A model generated the notes under the pieces. That model saw nothing but the letters and a program-made list of their open reading frames with translations, did not search any database and was not told the DNA's origin. A program made the translations under genes and the position numbers. Of a stretch of DNA of 64,000 bases, positions 46,766 to 57,459 are shown in pieces (position 1 is the stretch's first letter; every line of letters starts with the position of its first letter). This stretch comes from Nocardioides glacieisoli. GTDB taxonomy: Bacteria > Actinomycetota > Actinomycetes > Propionibacteriales > Nocardioidaceae. The stretch covers positions 1-64,000 of the forward strand of contig NZ_SDWS01000010.1 in NCBI RefSeq assembly GCF_004137245.1, given 5' to 3'.

Positions 46766-49700
46766 CAGTACTCCACCTTCGCGGTCCGCTTGCGGATCAT
46801 CGTGACCTCGTCGCGATTGTTGCCGATCGGGCCTATGTAGTTGAAGAAGTAGGCGAGCTGGGCGTAGCCGCCGACGATGTGGTTGGGCTTCATGAGCACG
46901 CGCGTGAGGCTGTTGTGGATGCCTCCCCGCTTGCCGTCCCGCTCCGTGAGCGGCACGTCGATCAGCCGGTCCTGGGCGTGGTGCATGTAGACGGTGCCCT
47001 CCGGCATCCGGTGGCTCACGATGGCGCGGGCCGCGACGACGCCGTTGCGGTTGACCATCTCGATCCAGTCGTTGTCCTTGATCCCGACCTTGGCGGCGTC
47101 GCGGTCCGACATCCAGACCGACTGGCCGCCGCGCGAGAGCGAGAGCATGAACAGGTTGTCCTGGTACTCGGAGTGGATCGACCACTTGTTGTGCGGGGTG
47201 AGGTAGCGCACCGAGACGCCGAGCTCGTTCTGCTCGCCGATGGGCGCCTCCCCGAAGAGCTCCGTCATGTTCAGCGGTGGTCGGTAGACCGGGAGCATCT
47301 CGCCCATACCGAGGAACCAGTCGTGGTCGACGTAGAACTGCTGGCGGCCGGTGAGGGTGTGGAACGGCTTCTTCCGCTCGATGTTGATGGTGAAGGGGCT
47401 GTAGCGCCGCCCGCCCGACTCCGAGCCGGACCACTCCGGCGAGGTGATCACCGGCACCGGCGCGACCTGGGTGTCGGCGAAGGTGATCTGCTTGCCCTCG
47501 TGCTCGGCCGCGAGGTCGGCCAGCTCGGTGCCGGTGCGCTTCTCCAGGAACCGGAAGCCCTGCGTGGCGAGGTGGCCGTTGGAGACCCCCGCGAGGTGGA
47601 GCATCGCGTCGGCCATCTGGATGTCGGTCTCGACCTTGGGCTGGCCGTCCCCTGCTCCCCCGTGCACGACACCGTTGCGACGGCGCAGGATCTCGACCTC
47701 GCGCTTGACGTCGTAGGCCACGCCCTTGGTGAGCATGCCGACCTTCTCCAGCAGCGGACCGATCGAGGTCATCTTCTCGAAGATCGCGGTGTAGTCGCGC
47801 TCCGCGACCGCGATCACCGGCATGGTCTTGCCCGGGACCGGCTCGACCTCACCGGTCTTCCAGTCCTGCACCACGCCGTGCTCGCTCGCCATCGCCTCCG
47901 GGGTGTCGTGCCACAGCGGTTTGGCGATCACGTCCTTGCGGGTGCCGAGGTGGACGACGGCCAGCTCGGAGAACTTCTTCGCGATGACCTTCCAGGTGTC
48001 CCAGTCCGACTTCGTCTGCCACGGCGGCGCGATCGCGGGGTTGAACGAGTGCACGAACGGGTGCATGTCGGTGGTCGACAGGTCGTGCTTCTCGTACCAC
48101 GTCGCGGCCGGCAGCACGACGTCGCTGAAGATCGTCGACGACGTCATCCTGAAGTCGATCGTCATCAGCAGGTCCAGCCGGCCCTCGGCCGCCTGCTCCG
48201 CCCACACCACGTCCTGCGGTCGCTTGTCGGGCGGCGCCTCGACGGCCGTCGCGGCCGAGTCGGTGCCCAGCAGGTGGCGCAGGAAGTACTCGTTGCCCTT
48301 GGCCGAGGACCCGAGCAGGTTGGAGCGCCACAGCGACAGGATCCGTGGGTGGTTGTCCTCGTGCTCGGGGTCCTCCACGGCGAAGCGGAGGTTCCCGGCC
48401 TTGAGCTCCGCGGCGACGTACGACGGGGCGTCCATCCCGGCCGCCTCGGCGTCGTCGGCCAGCTGCAGGCTGCTGCGGTCGAAGGTGGGGTACGACGGCG
48501 ACCACCCGAGCCGGACCGACTGGGCGAGAAGGTCCATCACCGACCGCCCGGCGAAGATCCCGGTGCCCGCGTCGAGGTCGTCGGCGCTGAACGTGTCGTA
48601 GCGGTACTGCGACGTGTTCACGTACCAGTAGGCGGTCTGGTTCATGTGGCGCGGCGGGCGGTGCCAGTCCAGGGCGAAGGCCATGTGCTGGAAGCCCATG
48701 ATCGGGCGGATCTTCTCCTGCCCCACGTAGTGTGCCCAGCCACCGCCGTTGCGTCCCTGCGTGCCCGTGATCGTGGTGAGCAGCAGGATCGCGCGGTAGA
48801 TCTGGTCGGAGTGGAACCAGTGGTTGACGCCGGCACCGAGCAGGATCATCCCGCGACCCTCGCTGTCGATGGCGTTCTGCGCCCACTCGCGCGCCAGCCG
48901 GGTGACCTGGCTCGCCGGCACGCCGGTGTGCTGCTCCTGCCACGCCGGGGTGGCGGGCACGGCGGGGTCGTCGTACCCGTACGGGTCGGCCGCGTCGGTG
49001 CGCGGCCACTGGCCCGGCAGGCCGTCGCGGGCCACGCCGTACTGCGCCAGCAGCAGGTCGAGCACGGTGGTGACGACGCGGTCACCGACCCGCGCGACCG
49101 GGACGCCGCGCCGCTCGTGGAGGACCTTGCCGTCAGCGGCGTCGAAGCGGGGCAGCTCGACCTCGACGGCCTCGCGCGTGCCGCCCTGGTGGTCGCGGTA
49201 CATGCTGAGCGCCGGGTCGATGTCCCCCAGCTCGAGGTTCCACTTCCCCACGCCCTCGTCACCGAACCGGTCACCGATCGAGCCGTGCGGGATCCGCACC
49301 TCGCCGGTGCCCGCGTCGATGAGCGCCGGCTTCCACATGGCGTTCTCGCTCGTGCCGCCGAGGTCGCCCTCGACGAGGAACTTGCCGGGCCGGTACGACC
49401 CGTCCGCGGCGGGCTCGAGGCAGACCAGGTGCGGCAGGTCGGTGAACTGCTTGGTGTAGCCCTCGAAGAACGGCGTGGTGGAGTCGACGAAGAACTCCTT
49501 GAGGATGACGTGGCCCATGCCCATCGCGAGCGCACCGTCGGTGCCCGGCGCGGGGGTCACCCACTCGTCGGCGAACTTCACGCTCTCGGCGTAGTCCGGC
49601 GCGATGGCGATGACCTTCTGGCCGCGGTACCTCGCCTCGGTCATCCAGTGGGCGTCGGGCGTGCGCGTCACCGGGACGTTGGAGCCCCACATCATCAGGT

Positions 49701-50463
49701 AGCCCGCGTCCCACCAGTCGCCCGACTCCGGGACGTCGGTCTGGTCACCGAACATCTGGGGTGAGGCGTTGGGGAGGTCGGCGTACCAGTCGTAGAACGA
49801 CAGCATCGGCGCGCCGATGAGCTCGAGGAACCGGGCACCGGACGTGTACGAGACCGGCGACATCGCCGGGATGGGCGAGAAGCCGGCGATCCGGTCCGGA
49901 CCCCAGCGCTTGACGGTGTAGACGTGGGCGGCGGCCACGATCTCGGCCACCTCGTCCCAGCTCGCGCGGACGAGGCCGCCCTTGCCGCGCGCCTTCTTGT
50001 ACGCCCGCGCCTTCTCCTCGTCCTGCACGATCGAGCCCCAGGCCACGACCGGGTCCCCGTGCTGCTGCTTGGCCGCGCGGAACATCTCGAGGAGGACGCC
50101 ACGGACGTAGGGGTAGCGCACCCGCGTCGGGCTGTAGGTGTACCAGCTGAAGGCCGCACCGCGCGGACACCCGCGCGGCTCGTACTCGGGACGGTCGGGC
50201 CCGGCGCTCGGGTAGTCGGTCTGCTGCGCCTCCCAGGTGATGATCCCGTCCTTGACGTAGACCTTCCAGGAGCAGGAGCCGGTGCAGTTGACGCCGTGCG
50301 TGGACCGCACCACCTTGTCGTGGCTCCACCGGTCCCGGTAGAACACGTCGCCCTCGCGACCGCCCTTCTTGTGCAGAGTCCGCTGGTCCTCGCTCACCTC
50401 CGCCTTGGTGAAGAACCGGCGACCGCCGATCAGGGCCGAGGAAAGCGGGCTCTCGAGACTCAT
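46765..50463 (-). CDS. narG: Respiratory nitrate reductase alpha subunit
   Basis: A 1232 aa catalytic subunit with bis-MGD molybdenum cofactor and a [4Fe-4S] cluster. The cluster motif HGVNCTGSCSWKVYVKDG...CPRG begins with the His ligand typical of NarG (His-Cys-Cys-Cys). There is no twin-arginine leader, and none is expected to be functional for a cytoplasm-facing NarGHI. The ATG of MSLESPLSSAL has GGAGG 7 nt upstream. It heads narGHJI and is divergent from narK genes across a 219-bp regulatory region. Confidence 0.98.
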   Translation of the reverse strand: MSLESPLSSALIGGRRFFTKAEVSEDQRTLHKKGGREGDVFYRDRWSHDKVVRSTHGVNCTGSCSWKVYVKDGIITWEAQQTDYPSAGPDRPEYEPRGCPRGAAFSWYTYSPTRVRYPYVRGVLLEMFRAAKQQHGDPVVAWGSIVQDEEKARAYKKARGKGGLVRASWDEVAEIVAAAHVYTVKRWGPDRIAGFSPIPAMSPVSYTSGARFLELIGAPMLSFYDWYADLPNASPQMFGDQTDVPESGDWWDAGYLMMWGSNVPVTRTPDAHWMTEARYRGQKVIAIAPDYAESVKFADEWVTPAPGTDGALAMGMGHVILKEFFVDSTTPFFEGYTKQFTDLPHLVCLEPAADGSYRPGKFLVEGDLGGTSENAMWKPALIDAGTGEVRIPHGSIGDRFGDEGVGKWNLELGDIDPALSMYRDHQGGTREAVEVELPRFDAADGKVLHERRGVPVARVGDRVVTTVLDLLLAQYGVARDGLPGQWPRTDAADPYGYDDPAVPATPAWQEQHTGVPASQVTRLAREWAQNAIDSEGRGMILLGAGVNHWFHSDQIYRAILLLTTITGTQGRNGGGWAHYVGQEKIRPIMGFQHMAFALDWHRPPRHMNQTAYWYVNTSQYRYDTFSADDLDAGTGIFAGRSVMDLLAQSVRLGWSPSYPTFDRSSLQLADDAEAAGMDAPSYVAAELKAGNLRFAVEDPEHEDNHPRILSLWRSNLLGSSAKGNEYFLRHLLGTDSAATAVEAPPDKRPQDVVWAEQAAEGRLDLLMTIDFRMTSSTIFSDVVLPAATWYEKHDLSTTDMHPFVHSFNPAIAPPWQTKSDWDTWKVIAKKFSELAVVHLGTRKDVIAKPLWHDTPEAMASEHGVVQDWKTGEVEPVPGKTMPVIAVAERDYTAIFEKMTSIGPLLEKVGMLTKGVAYDVKREVEILRRRNGVVHGGAGDGQPKVETDIQMADAMLHLAGVSNGHLATQGFRFLEKRTGTELADLAAEHEGKQITFADTQVAPVPVITSPEWSGSESGGRRYSPFTINIERKKPFHTLTGRQQFYVDHDWFLGMGEMLPVYRPPLNMTELFGEAPIGEQNELGVSVRYLTPHNKWSIHSEYQDNLFMLSLSRGGQSVWMSDRDAAKVGIKDNDWIEMVNRNGVVAARAIVSHRMPEGTVYMHHAQDRLIDVPLTERDGKRGGIHNSLTRVLMKPNHIVGGYAQLAYFFNYIGPIGNNRDEVTMIRKRTAKVEY

Positions 50464-50574
50464 CAGACCTCCGTGGTGAGGGTGCGCCAGGTGGCGGCGG
50501 GACAGCAGCCCGCGATCCCGACCATAGGGGGCCGCGATCCGTGCGGCCACCCCTGGCGCGCAGTAGGAGCACTA

Positions 50575-50603
50575 GGTCCCGGATGTGCGGGACCAAGGTC
50601 CTC
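50575..50603. promoter_or_regulatory. Dyads in the narG/narK intergenic region (DevR/NarL-like)
   Basis: GGTCCCG (50575-50581) and CGGGACC (50588-50594) are a perfect 7-bp inverted repeat with a 6-bp spacer. Overlapping it, CGGGACCAAGGTCCTC (50588-50603) matches the DevR/DosR core CGGGACTATAGTCCCG at 11 of 16 positions. A TAGTTT -10 for narK lies at 50633-50638. A NarL/DevR-family response regulator could act on both transcription units from here. Confidence 0.5.
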
Positions 50604-50682
50604 ACGGTTGGCCGAGTTGTTCCGAAGCGCCCTAGTTTCCGGGATGGTGGGTCGTGCCCGCCTCGTCGAGAACGGAGTGCTG

Positions 50683-52023
50683 ATGAGCGAGACGACCGGC
50701 CAGGACCGAGTGCTGTGGCTGTCCACCGTCGGGTTCACCCTGATGTTCGCGGTGTGGCTGATGTTCGGCATCCTCGGCAAGCCCATCCAGGAGGAGTTCG
50801 GCCTCACCGAGGTCCAGCTGTCGTGGATCGTGGCGGCCGCCGCGCTGAACGGCTCGCTCTGGCGCCTCCCCACCGGCATGATCACCGACCGCATCGGCGG
50901 CCGGAAGGTGATGACCTTCCTCCTCGCCGCGACGGCGGTGCCCGCGTACCTCGTCTCGCGCGCGGACTCGTACGCCATGCTCGTCGTGCTCGCCTTCTTC
51001 GTGGGATTCGGGGGCAACTCGTTCTCCGCCGGCATCGCGTGGAACTCCGCCTGGCAGCCCCGTGAACGGCAGGGCTTCGCGCTCGGCCTCTTCGGGGCGG
51101 GCAACGTGGGCGCGTCGGTCACCAAGTTCATCGGTCCGCCGTTGATCGCCGGCACCGCCGGTGCCACCTACTTCGGCTTCGTCGACGGGGGCTGGCGCCT
51201 GGTCCCGGTCGTGTACGCCGTGCTGCTGCTGGTCATGGCTGCGCTGGTCTGGTTCGGCACTCCGGAGCAGGACCGGGCGCCCGGGACGGGCCAGCCGCTC
51301 CGCCAGCAGGTGCGGCCGCTGCGGAGCATGCGGGTGTGGCGGTTCAGCCTCTACTACGTGGCCGTCTTCGGTGCGTACGTCGCGCTCGCGGCCTGGTTGC
51401 CGACCTACTACATGGACAACTTCGACGTCTCGCTCCAGTCGGCCGCCCTGCTGACCGCGACGTACATCTTCCCGGCGTCCCTGCTGCGTCCCTTCGGGGG
51501 ACACCTGTCCGACCGCTTCGGCGCGCGGCGCGTCATCTACTGGACCTTCGGGGCCATGCTCGTCGTGACCGGGATCCTGATGATGCCCAACGGCCACATC
51601 GTCATCAGCCATCCCGACGGCACGCAGAGCGAGCACCTGGCCTACAGCATCGGGGTGGTGCCGTTCGCGGTGCTCGTCTTCCTGCTCGGGTGCGCGATGG
51701 GCGTCGGCAAGGCGGCGGTCTTCAAGCACATCCCGGAGTACTTCCCCGACAACGTCGGCGCGGTCGGCGGGCTGGTGGGCATGCTCGGCGGGCTCGGCGG
51801 CTTCTTCCTGCCACCGCTGTTCGCCTACACCAAGGCGTGGTCCGGCTTTCCGTCGAGCACCTTCTTCGTCCTGTTCGTCCTGACCCTCGTCTGTGCCGTC
51901 TGGATGCACTGGACCGTCGTCCGCATGCTGCACGCTGAGTCCCCGGAGCTCGCCGGTCGACTCGAGAACCCGTCCGACGACCGCCGTCCCGCTCCCGGGC
52001 TGGCGCCGGCACCCACCGCCTGA
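50683..52023 (+). CDS. narK: NarK-type nitrate/nitrite transporter (first copy)
   Basis: A 446 aa MFS protein of the nitrate/nitrite porter family, 12 helices. WLMFGILGKPIQEEFGLTEVQ, RIGGRKVMTFLL and the family Gly-rich motifs GFGGNSFSAGIAWNS and AMGVGKAAVFKHIPEYFPDNVG (nitrate signature) are present. It is short in loops and resembles NarK1-type nitrate/proton symporters. ATG 50683 has GGAG 6 nt upstream; ATG 50644, 5 nt after TAGTTT, is an alternative. It is followed by narK2 12 nt downstream. Confidence 0.93.
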   Translation: MSETTGQDRVLWLSTVGFTLMFAVWLMFGILGKPIQEEFGLTEVQLSWIVAAAALNGSLWRLPTGMITDRIGGRKVMTFLLAATAVPAYLVSRADSYAMLVVLAFFVGFGGNSFSAGIAWNSAWQPRERQGFALGLFGAGNVGASVTKFIGPPLIAGTAGATYFGFVDGGWRLVPVVYAVLLLVMAALVWFGTPEQDRAPGTGQPLRQQVRPLRSMRVWRFSLYYVAVFGAYVALAAWLPTYYMDNFDVSLQSAALLTATYIFPASLLRPFGGHLSDRFGARRVIYWTFGAMLVVTGILMMPNGHIVISHPDGTQSEHLAYSIGVVPFAVLVFLLGCAMGVGKAAVFKHIPEYFPDNVGAVGGLVGMLGGLGGFFLPPLFAYTKAWSGFPSSTFFVLFVLTLVCAVWMHWTVVRMLHAESPELAGRLENPSDDRRPAPGLAPAPTA

Positions 52024-52035
52024 GGAGGCACCACC

Positions 52036-53430
52036 ATGAGCACCGAAGCAGCGCGCCGGAACGGCGAGTGGCTCGACGCCTGGGATCCCGAGAACGAGGA
52101 GACCTGGGACAAGGGCCTGGCGTGGAAGACCCTGTGGATCACCACGTTCTCGCTGTTCCTCGCCTTCGTGGCGTGGTTCCTCCCGAGCGCCCTCATCCCG
52201 AAGCTGAACCCCCTCGGCTACAGCTTCAGCACCTCCCAGCTCTACTGGATGGCCGCCATGCCGGGCCTGTCGGCGGGGTTGTTCCGGCTCCTCTGGATGG
52301 TCCTGCCGCCCGTGATGGGCACCCGCAAGATGGTCGCCCTCACGTCCTTGCTGCTGGTCTTCTCGACGCTCGGCTGGGGCGTCCGGGTCCAGGAACCCAC
52401 GGCGCCCTACTGGGAGCTGATGGTCCTGGCCTTCCTGGCCGGCATCGGCGGAGGTGCGTTCTCCGGCTTCATGCCCAGCACGTCCTACTTCTTCCCCAAG
52501 CGCAAGCAGGGCACGGCACTCGGCCTCCAGGCCGGGATCGGCAACTTCGGGGTGTCCGCCGTCCAGCTGCTCACGCCCTACCTGATCGGCTTCTCCTGGC
52601 TCGCGTTCTTCGGGTCGCACCAGACCATCTCGATGCCCGGCAAGGCGCCCCAGGACGTCTGGTACCAGAACGCTGCGTTCATCTGGATCCCGTTGATGGT
52701 CCTGGCCGCCGTGCTCGCCTGGACGATGCTCAAGTCGGTGCCGATCACGGCCAACATCCGCCAGCAGTTCGACATCTTCTCCAACGTCGACACCTGGCTG
52801 ATGACCCTGCTCTACATCATGACCTTCGGCACCTTCTCCGGCCTGGCCGCCCAGTTCGGCCTGCTGATGGCCGACCTCTACGGCATCAGCAACCCCGACA
52901 TCGTGAGCGGCACCGGAGCGGCAGCGAAGGTCCTAGTCGAGGGCTACGACGTTCCCGACGTCGTGAAGTTCGTCTTCCTCGGCCCGTTGATCGGCGCGGG
53001 TGCCCGAGTGTTGTTCGCGCCGCTGACGGACCGGACCGGCGGGGCGATGTGGACCGTGGTCTCCGGAGTCGGCCTGATCGCCTCCATCGCGTTCACCCTC
53101 CCGGCGCTGACGCCGGACACGACGTCGGCCGCGACCCTCGACGCCGGCTTCGACCGGTTCCTGTGGGGGATGCTCGCGATCTTCTTGTTCAGCGGCATCG
53201 GCAATGCGTCGACGTTCAAGCAGATGCCGATGATCTTCGAGAAGCGACAGGCCGGTGGCGTCATCGGCTGGACCGCCGCGATCGCCGCTTTCGGCCCGTT
53301 CTTCTTCGGGATCGGCGTCACCACGCTCGGCCCGACGACGTTCTACGCCATCGGCATCGCCTGGGCGGTCATGTGCGTCGCCATCACATGGATGCGATAC
53401 GCCCGCAAGGGAGCACCGAAGCCCAGCTGA
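52036..53430 (+). CDS. NarK-type nitrate/nitrite transporter (second copy)
   Basis: A 464 aa MFS nitrate/nitrite porter with a longer N terminus (WDPENEETWDKGLAWKTLWIT) and the NarK2/NarU-like features FLPSALIPKLNPLGYSF, GIGGGAFSGFMPSTSYFFPKRKQGTALGLQAGIGNFGVS and FSGIGNASTFKQMPMIF. Probably a nitrate/nitrite antiporter complementing the first copy. GAGGAGG precedes the ATG closely. The tandem of two different NarK types supplies uptake of nitrate and removal of nitrite for NarGHI. Confidence 0.93.
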   Translation: MSTEAARRNGEWLDAWDPENEETWDKGLAWKTLWITTFSLFLAFVAWFLPSALIPKLNPLGYSFSTSQLYWMAAMPGLSAGLFRLLWMVLPPVMGTRKMVALTSLLLVFSTLGWGVRVQEPTAPYWELMVLAFLAGIGGGAFSGFMPSTSYFFPKRKQGTALGLQAGIGNFGVSAVQLLTPYLIGFSWLAFFGSHQTISMPGKAPQDVWYQNAAFIWIPLMVLAAVLAWTMLKSVPITANIRQQFDIFSNVDTWLMTLLYIMTFGTFSGLAAQFGLLMADLYGISNPDIVSGTGAAAKVLVEGYDVPDVVKFVFLGPLIGAGARVLFAPLTDRTGGAMWTVVSGVGLIASIAFTLPALTPDTTSAATLDAGFDRFLWGMLAIFLFSGIGNASTFKQMPMIFEKRQAGGVIGWTAAIAAFGPFFFGIGVTTLGPTTFYAIGIAWAVMCVAITWMRYARKGAPKPS

Positions 53431-53444
53431 GGCCGACGGCCTGC

Positions 53445-53948
53445 TCAGCCGGCGAAGGCCTCGGCGTACATCGCCTGGAGCTCCGGGGTCTGCTCGGCCG
53501 TGAAGCCGCAGAGGGTCACCCGGGTGTCGGTGGCGCTGACGAGGTAGGTCTTGCCCTCCTGGAAGTCGACGGCCATCAGCAGGTCCTGGAGGTCCTTGCT
53601 GGGCGACTCCACGGTGACGGTGGCGGCCTCGTCGCCGGCGTACCACTCGTCGACCTGCAGCGTCGCCATGCCGTCGTCGAGGGAGGTGACGGTGCCGGAG
53701 AAGGCGGTGTCGAAGGTGGACAGGGTCTCGGCGGACGGCATCGCGCACTTGGCGGCGACCGAGCCGTCGGCGGTGAGGGCAAGGGTCCCCGTCTCGGTCG
53801 TGGCGTCCGGGGAGCTGCTCGACGTCGCCGTGTCCGGGGCCTCGTCGGAGCCCGACTCGGCACCGCACGCGGTGAGGAAGGCCAGCGCCACGAGGAGCGG
53901 CGCGGCGAGCAGGGTGCGGTGGCGGGCGAGGGGGCGGGTGGTGTTCAC
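53445..53948 (-). CDS. Putative lipoprotein
   Basis: A 167 aa secreted lipoprotein of unknown function. The signal peptide LLAAPLLVALAFLTAC ends in a lipobox (LTAC), followed by a Ser/Thr/Asp-rich tether and a beta-rich domain with two cysteines (AAKCAMPS and VTLCGFTA) that could form a disulfide. AGGAGGAATC precedes the GTG start. It converges with narK2 and has no evident link with nitrate metabolism. Confidence 0.78.
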   Translation of the reverse strand: MNTTRPLARHRTLLAAPLLVALAFLTACGAESGSDEAPDTATSSSSPDATTETGTLALTADGSVAAKCAMPSAETLSTFDTAFSGTVTSLDDGMATLQVDEWYAGDEAATVTVESPSKDLQDLLMAVDFQEGKTYLVSATDTRVTLCGFTAEQTPELQAMYAEAFAG

Positions 53949-54013
53949 GATTCCTCCTGGTGGGACCGGTGCTACGGATGGGACGACGCGGCCCGCCGGC
54001 GGGTTCCGGTCGG

Positions 54014-54688
54014 TCATCGGTCCGGGTCCTCGTCCTCCTCCTCCACCCGCCGCTTCAGGCGGCCGATGCCGGGGATCTTGCCGAGGATCTCGTTGAGCTC
54101 GCGAGAGACGTTGAGCAGCTCGTGGACGTCCGGGGCGACCGAGCCCAGGGTGGTGAGGACGGGGAGCACGTCGCGCTCGACCTGCTCGGTGAGCTGCGGC
54201 AGGTGGTCGATCAGCTGCACGAGGGCCGCGACCTCGTCCGGGTGCGTGGTGTCGGCGAGGGTCTGGAGCGTCGGCTGCAGCGTCGTGAGCGGCGGTTCGA
54301 GGACGTCCATCAGTGAGGCCGCCCGACCGACCTGGACGGCCGCGCCGTCGACCACCTTCCCCACGCTGTCGATCCGCTCCTGGGCACCGTCGACGACGGT
54401 CCCGACCCGGTCGATCTGCACCTTCGCGTCGTCGACCACCGTCCCGACCCGGTCGATCTGCACCTTCGCGTCGTCGACCACCGTCCCGACCCGCGCCACC
54501 TCCGCGGCAGCGGCCTCGGCCACGTCCTCGACCCGATCGATGACGGCAGACGCCCGCGCAACCAGCACCTCGGCCTGGCCGAGGAGGGCCAGCATCCGCG
54601 GCACGGCGCCGACGAGCGCCTCGACCTGGTCACCGCCGCGCTCGAGGGCGGACAGGACGTCACGAGGTCCGGGGACGGGGAGGCGCAT
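54014..54688 (-). CDS. Coiled-coil protein with 14-residue tandem repeats
   Basis: A 224 aa protein of unknown function. Residues 51-120 consist of five 14-residue units, the best being DRVGTVVDDAKVQI, i.e. two heptads each, predicting a continuous coiled coil. The C terminus is acidic (RRVEEEDEDPDR). No signal peptide or membrane helix is clear. TAGGAA lies 6 nt before the ATG. It could be a scaffold or a phasin/apolipoprotein-like amphipathic protein; this is a guess from composition. Confidence 0.65.
   Translation of the reverse strand: MRLPVPGPRDVLSALERGGDQVEALVGAVPRMLALLGQAEVLVARASAVIDRVEDVAEAAAAEVARVGTVVDDAKVQIDRVGTVVDDAKVQIDRVGTVVDGAQERIDSVGKVVDGAAVQVGRAASLMDVLEPPLTTLQPTLQTLADTTHPDEVAALVQLIDHLPQLTEQVERDVLPVLTTLGSVAPDVHELLNVSRELNEILGKIPGIGRLKRRVEEEDEDPDR
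54401..54484 (-). repeat. 42-bp direct tandem repeat inside the coiled-coil gene
   Basis: Two identical 42-bp units lie head to tail at 54401-54442 and 54443-54484, starting CCCGACCCGGTCGATC, with diverged copies on both sides. Exact identity of adjacent units suggests recent expansion or homogenisation; unit number may vary between strains. Confidence 0.8.
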
Positions 54689-54727
54689 GCGCCATTCCTA
54701 CCAGCGGCGTCGCAGCCCGGGGACGTG

Positions 54728-54761
54728 CAGCAGGGCCCCCGCCGGAGCGGGGGCCCTGCTG
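54728..54761 (-). terminator. groEL terminator
   Basis: A perfect 15-bp GC stem (54728-54742 with 54747-54761) with a CGGA loop lies 30 nt past the groEL stop codon. Confidence 0.8.
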
Positions 54762-54791
54762 TGGTGATCGAGCGACTCCGTCAGACGAGGA

Positions 54792-56582
<1,791 letters not shown>

Positions 56583-56588
56583 TCATGT

Positions 56589-56615
56589 TTAGCACTCGAC
56601 CACCGAGAGTGCAAA
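56589..56615 (-). promoter_or_regulatory. CIRCE operator (HrcA site) of groEL
   Basis: TTAGCACTC (56589-56597), 9-bp spacer, GAGTGCAAA (56607-56615): the CIRCE consensus TTAGCACTC-N9-GAGTGCTAA with one mismatch. HrcA bound here represses groEL until heat shock. Confidence 0.92.
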
Positions 56616-56619
56616 CGCC

Positions 56620-57459
56620 TCAGCCCAGTCGCCGGACGACCAGGTCGGCGAACGGATCGGCGTTCTCCGGGGCGACATCGAGGTAGAGGCCGGGCTCGAT
56701 CAGCTCGAGCTCGCTGACCACCCACCGCTCCTCCCACCAGAGCAGGTCGACGCGCCCGTAGTCGAGCCGTCGACCGAACCTGCGGGTGGCCTCGGCGTCG
56801 GCGGCGAGCGCCACGTCGACGCAGGCCGGGTCGAGGGGCACCACGGTCGACGAGCCGCCGTACTCCTCGTGCACCCGTACCTCCTCGCCCACCGGCACCT
56901 TGACGACCTGGCAGACCGGGACGCCGTCGATGATGAAGACCGAGACCTCGCCGCGGGTGCGGATCGAGGTCACGAGGGGTTGTACGACGACCGCGCCCGC
57001 CTCGACGTGCACCTCTGCCGCTGCCTGGTCGAGGCCGGCACCGAGCACCGCCAGGCCCTGGCCACCGGCGCCGACGGCGGGCTTCACGACCGCCGTGCCG
57101 AGGTCGTCGACGGCCGCGACGAGCTGCGCCGCGCTCGTGAGCCACGCGGTCGGCACCGTGGGCAGCCGGTGCAGGTCGAGGAGGTAGCGCTTGTCGTGGT
57201 TCCACGCGAAGACGTCGGCGCCGTTGAGCAGCCGCGCCTGGTCGAGCGAGCGCGCCCAGTCGAGGAACTGGGCGGGCCGCTCGGTGTAGTCCCACGGTGA
57301 GCGCAGCACGACCAGCGAGGCAGCGGACCAGTCGACGGCCGGGTCGTCCCAGACCACCCAGCGGGCGTCGACCCCGCGTGCGGCCAGGGCCGCGTCGAGC
57401 GCGGCGGCACCCGGCTCACCGGTCGGCAGGTCGCGACTGGTGACCAGGAGAACGGTCAT
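56620..57459 (-). CDS. ATP-grasp domain protein
   Basis: A 279 aa ATP-grasp enzyme related to RimK/glutathione-synthetase-like ligases. DARWVVWDDPAVDWSAASLVVLRSPWDYTERP is an N-terminal pre-ATP-grasp domain; VVKPAVGAGGQGL (about residues 124-136) is the phosphate-binding loop, QPLVTSIRTRGEVSVFIIDG follows, and DYGRVDLLWWEERWVVSELELIEPGLYL carries the Mg-binding residues. The substrate is unknown. It overlaps the methyltransferase gene by 4 nt and its end abuts the groEL operator. Confidence 0.82.
   Translation of the reverse strand: MTVLLVTSRDLPTGEPGAAALDAALAARGVDARWVVWDDPAVDWSAASLVVLRSPWDYTERPAQFLDWARSLDQARLLNGADVFAWNHDKRYLLDLHRLPTVPTAWLTSAAQLVAAVDDLGTAVVKPAVGAGGQGLAVLGAGLDQAAAEVHVEAGAVVVQPLVTSIRTRGEVSVFIIDGVPVCQVVKVPVGEEVRVHEEYGGSSTVVPLDPACVDVALAADAEATRRFGRRLDYGRVDLLWWEERWVVSELELIEPGLYLDVAPENADPFADLVVRRLG

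Noticed and set aside
46879..49764. 961-codon open frame on the plus strand
   Set aside because: Antisense shadow of narG; no recognisable domain.
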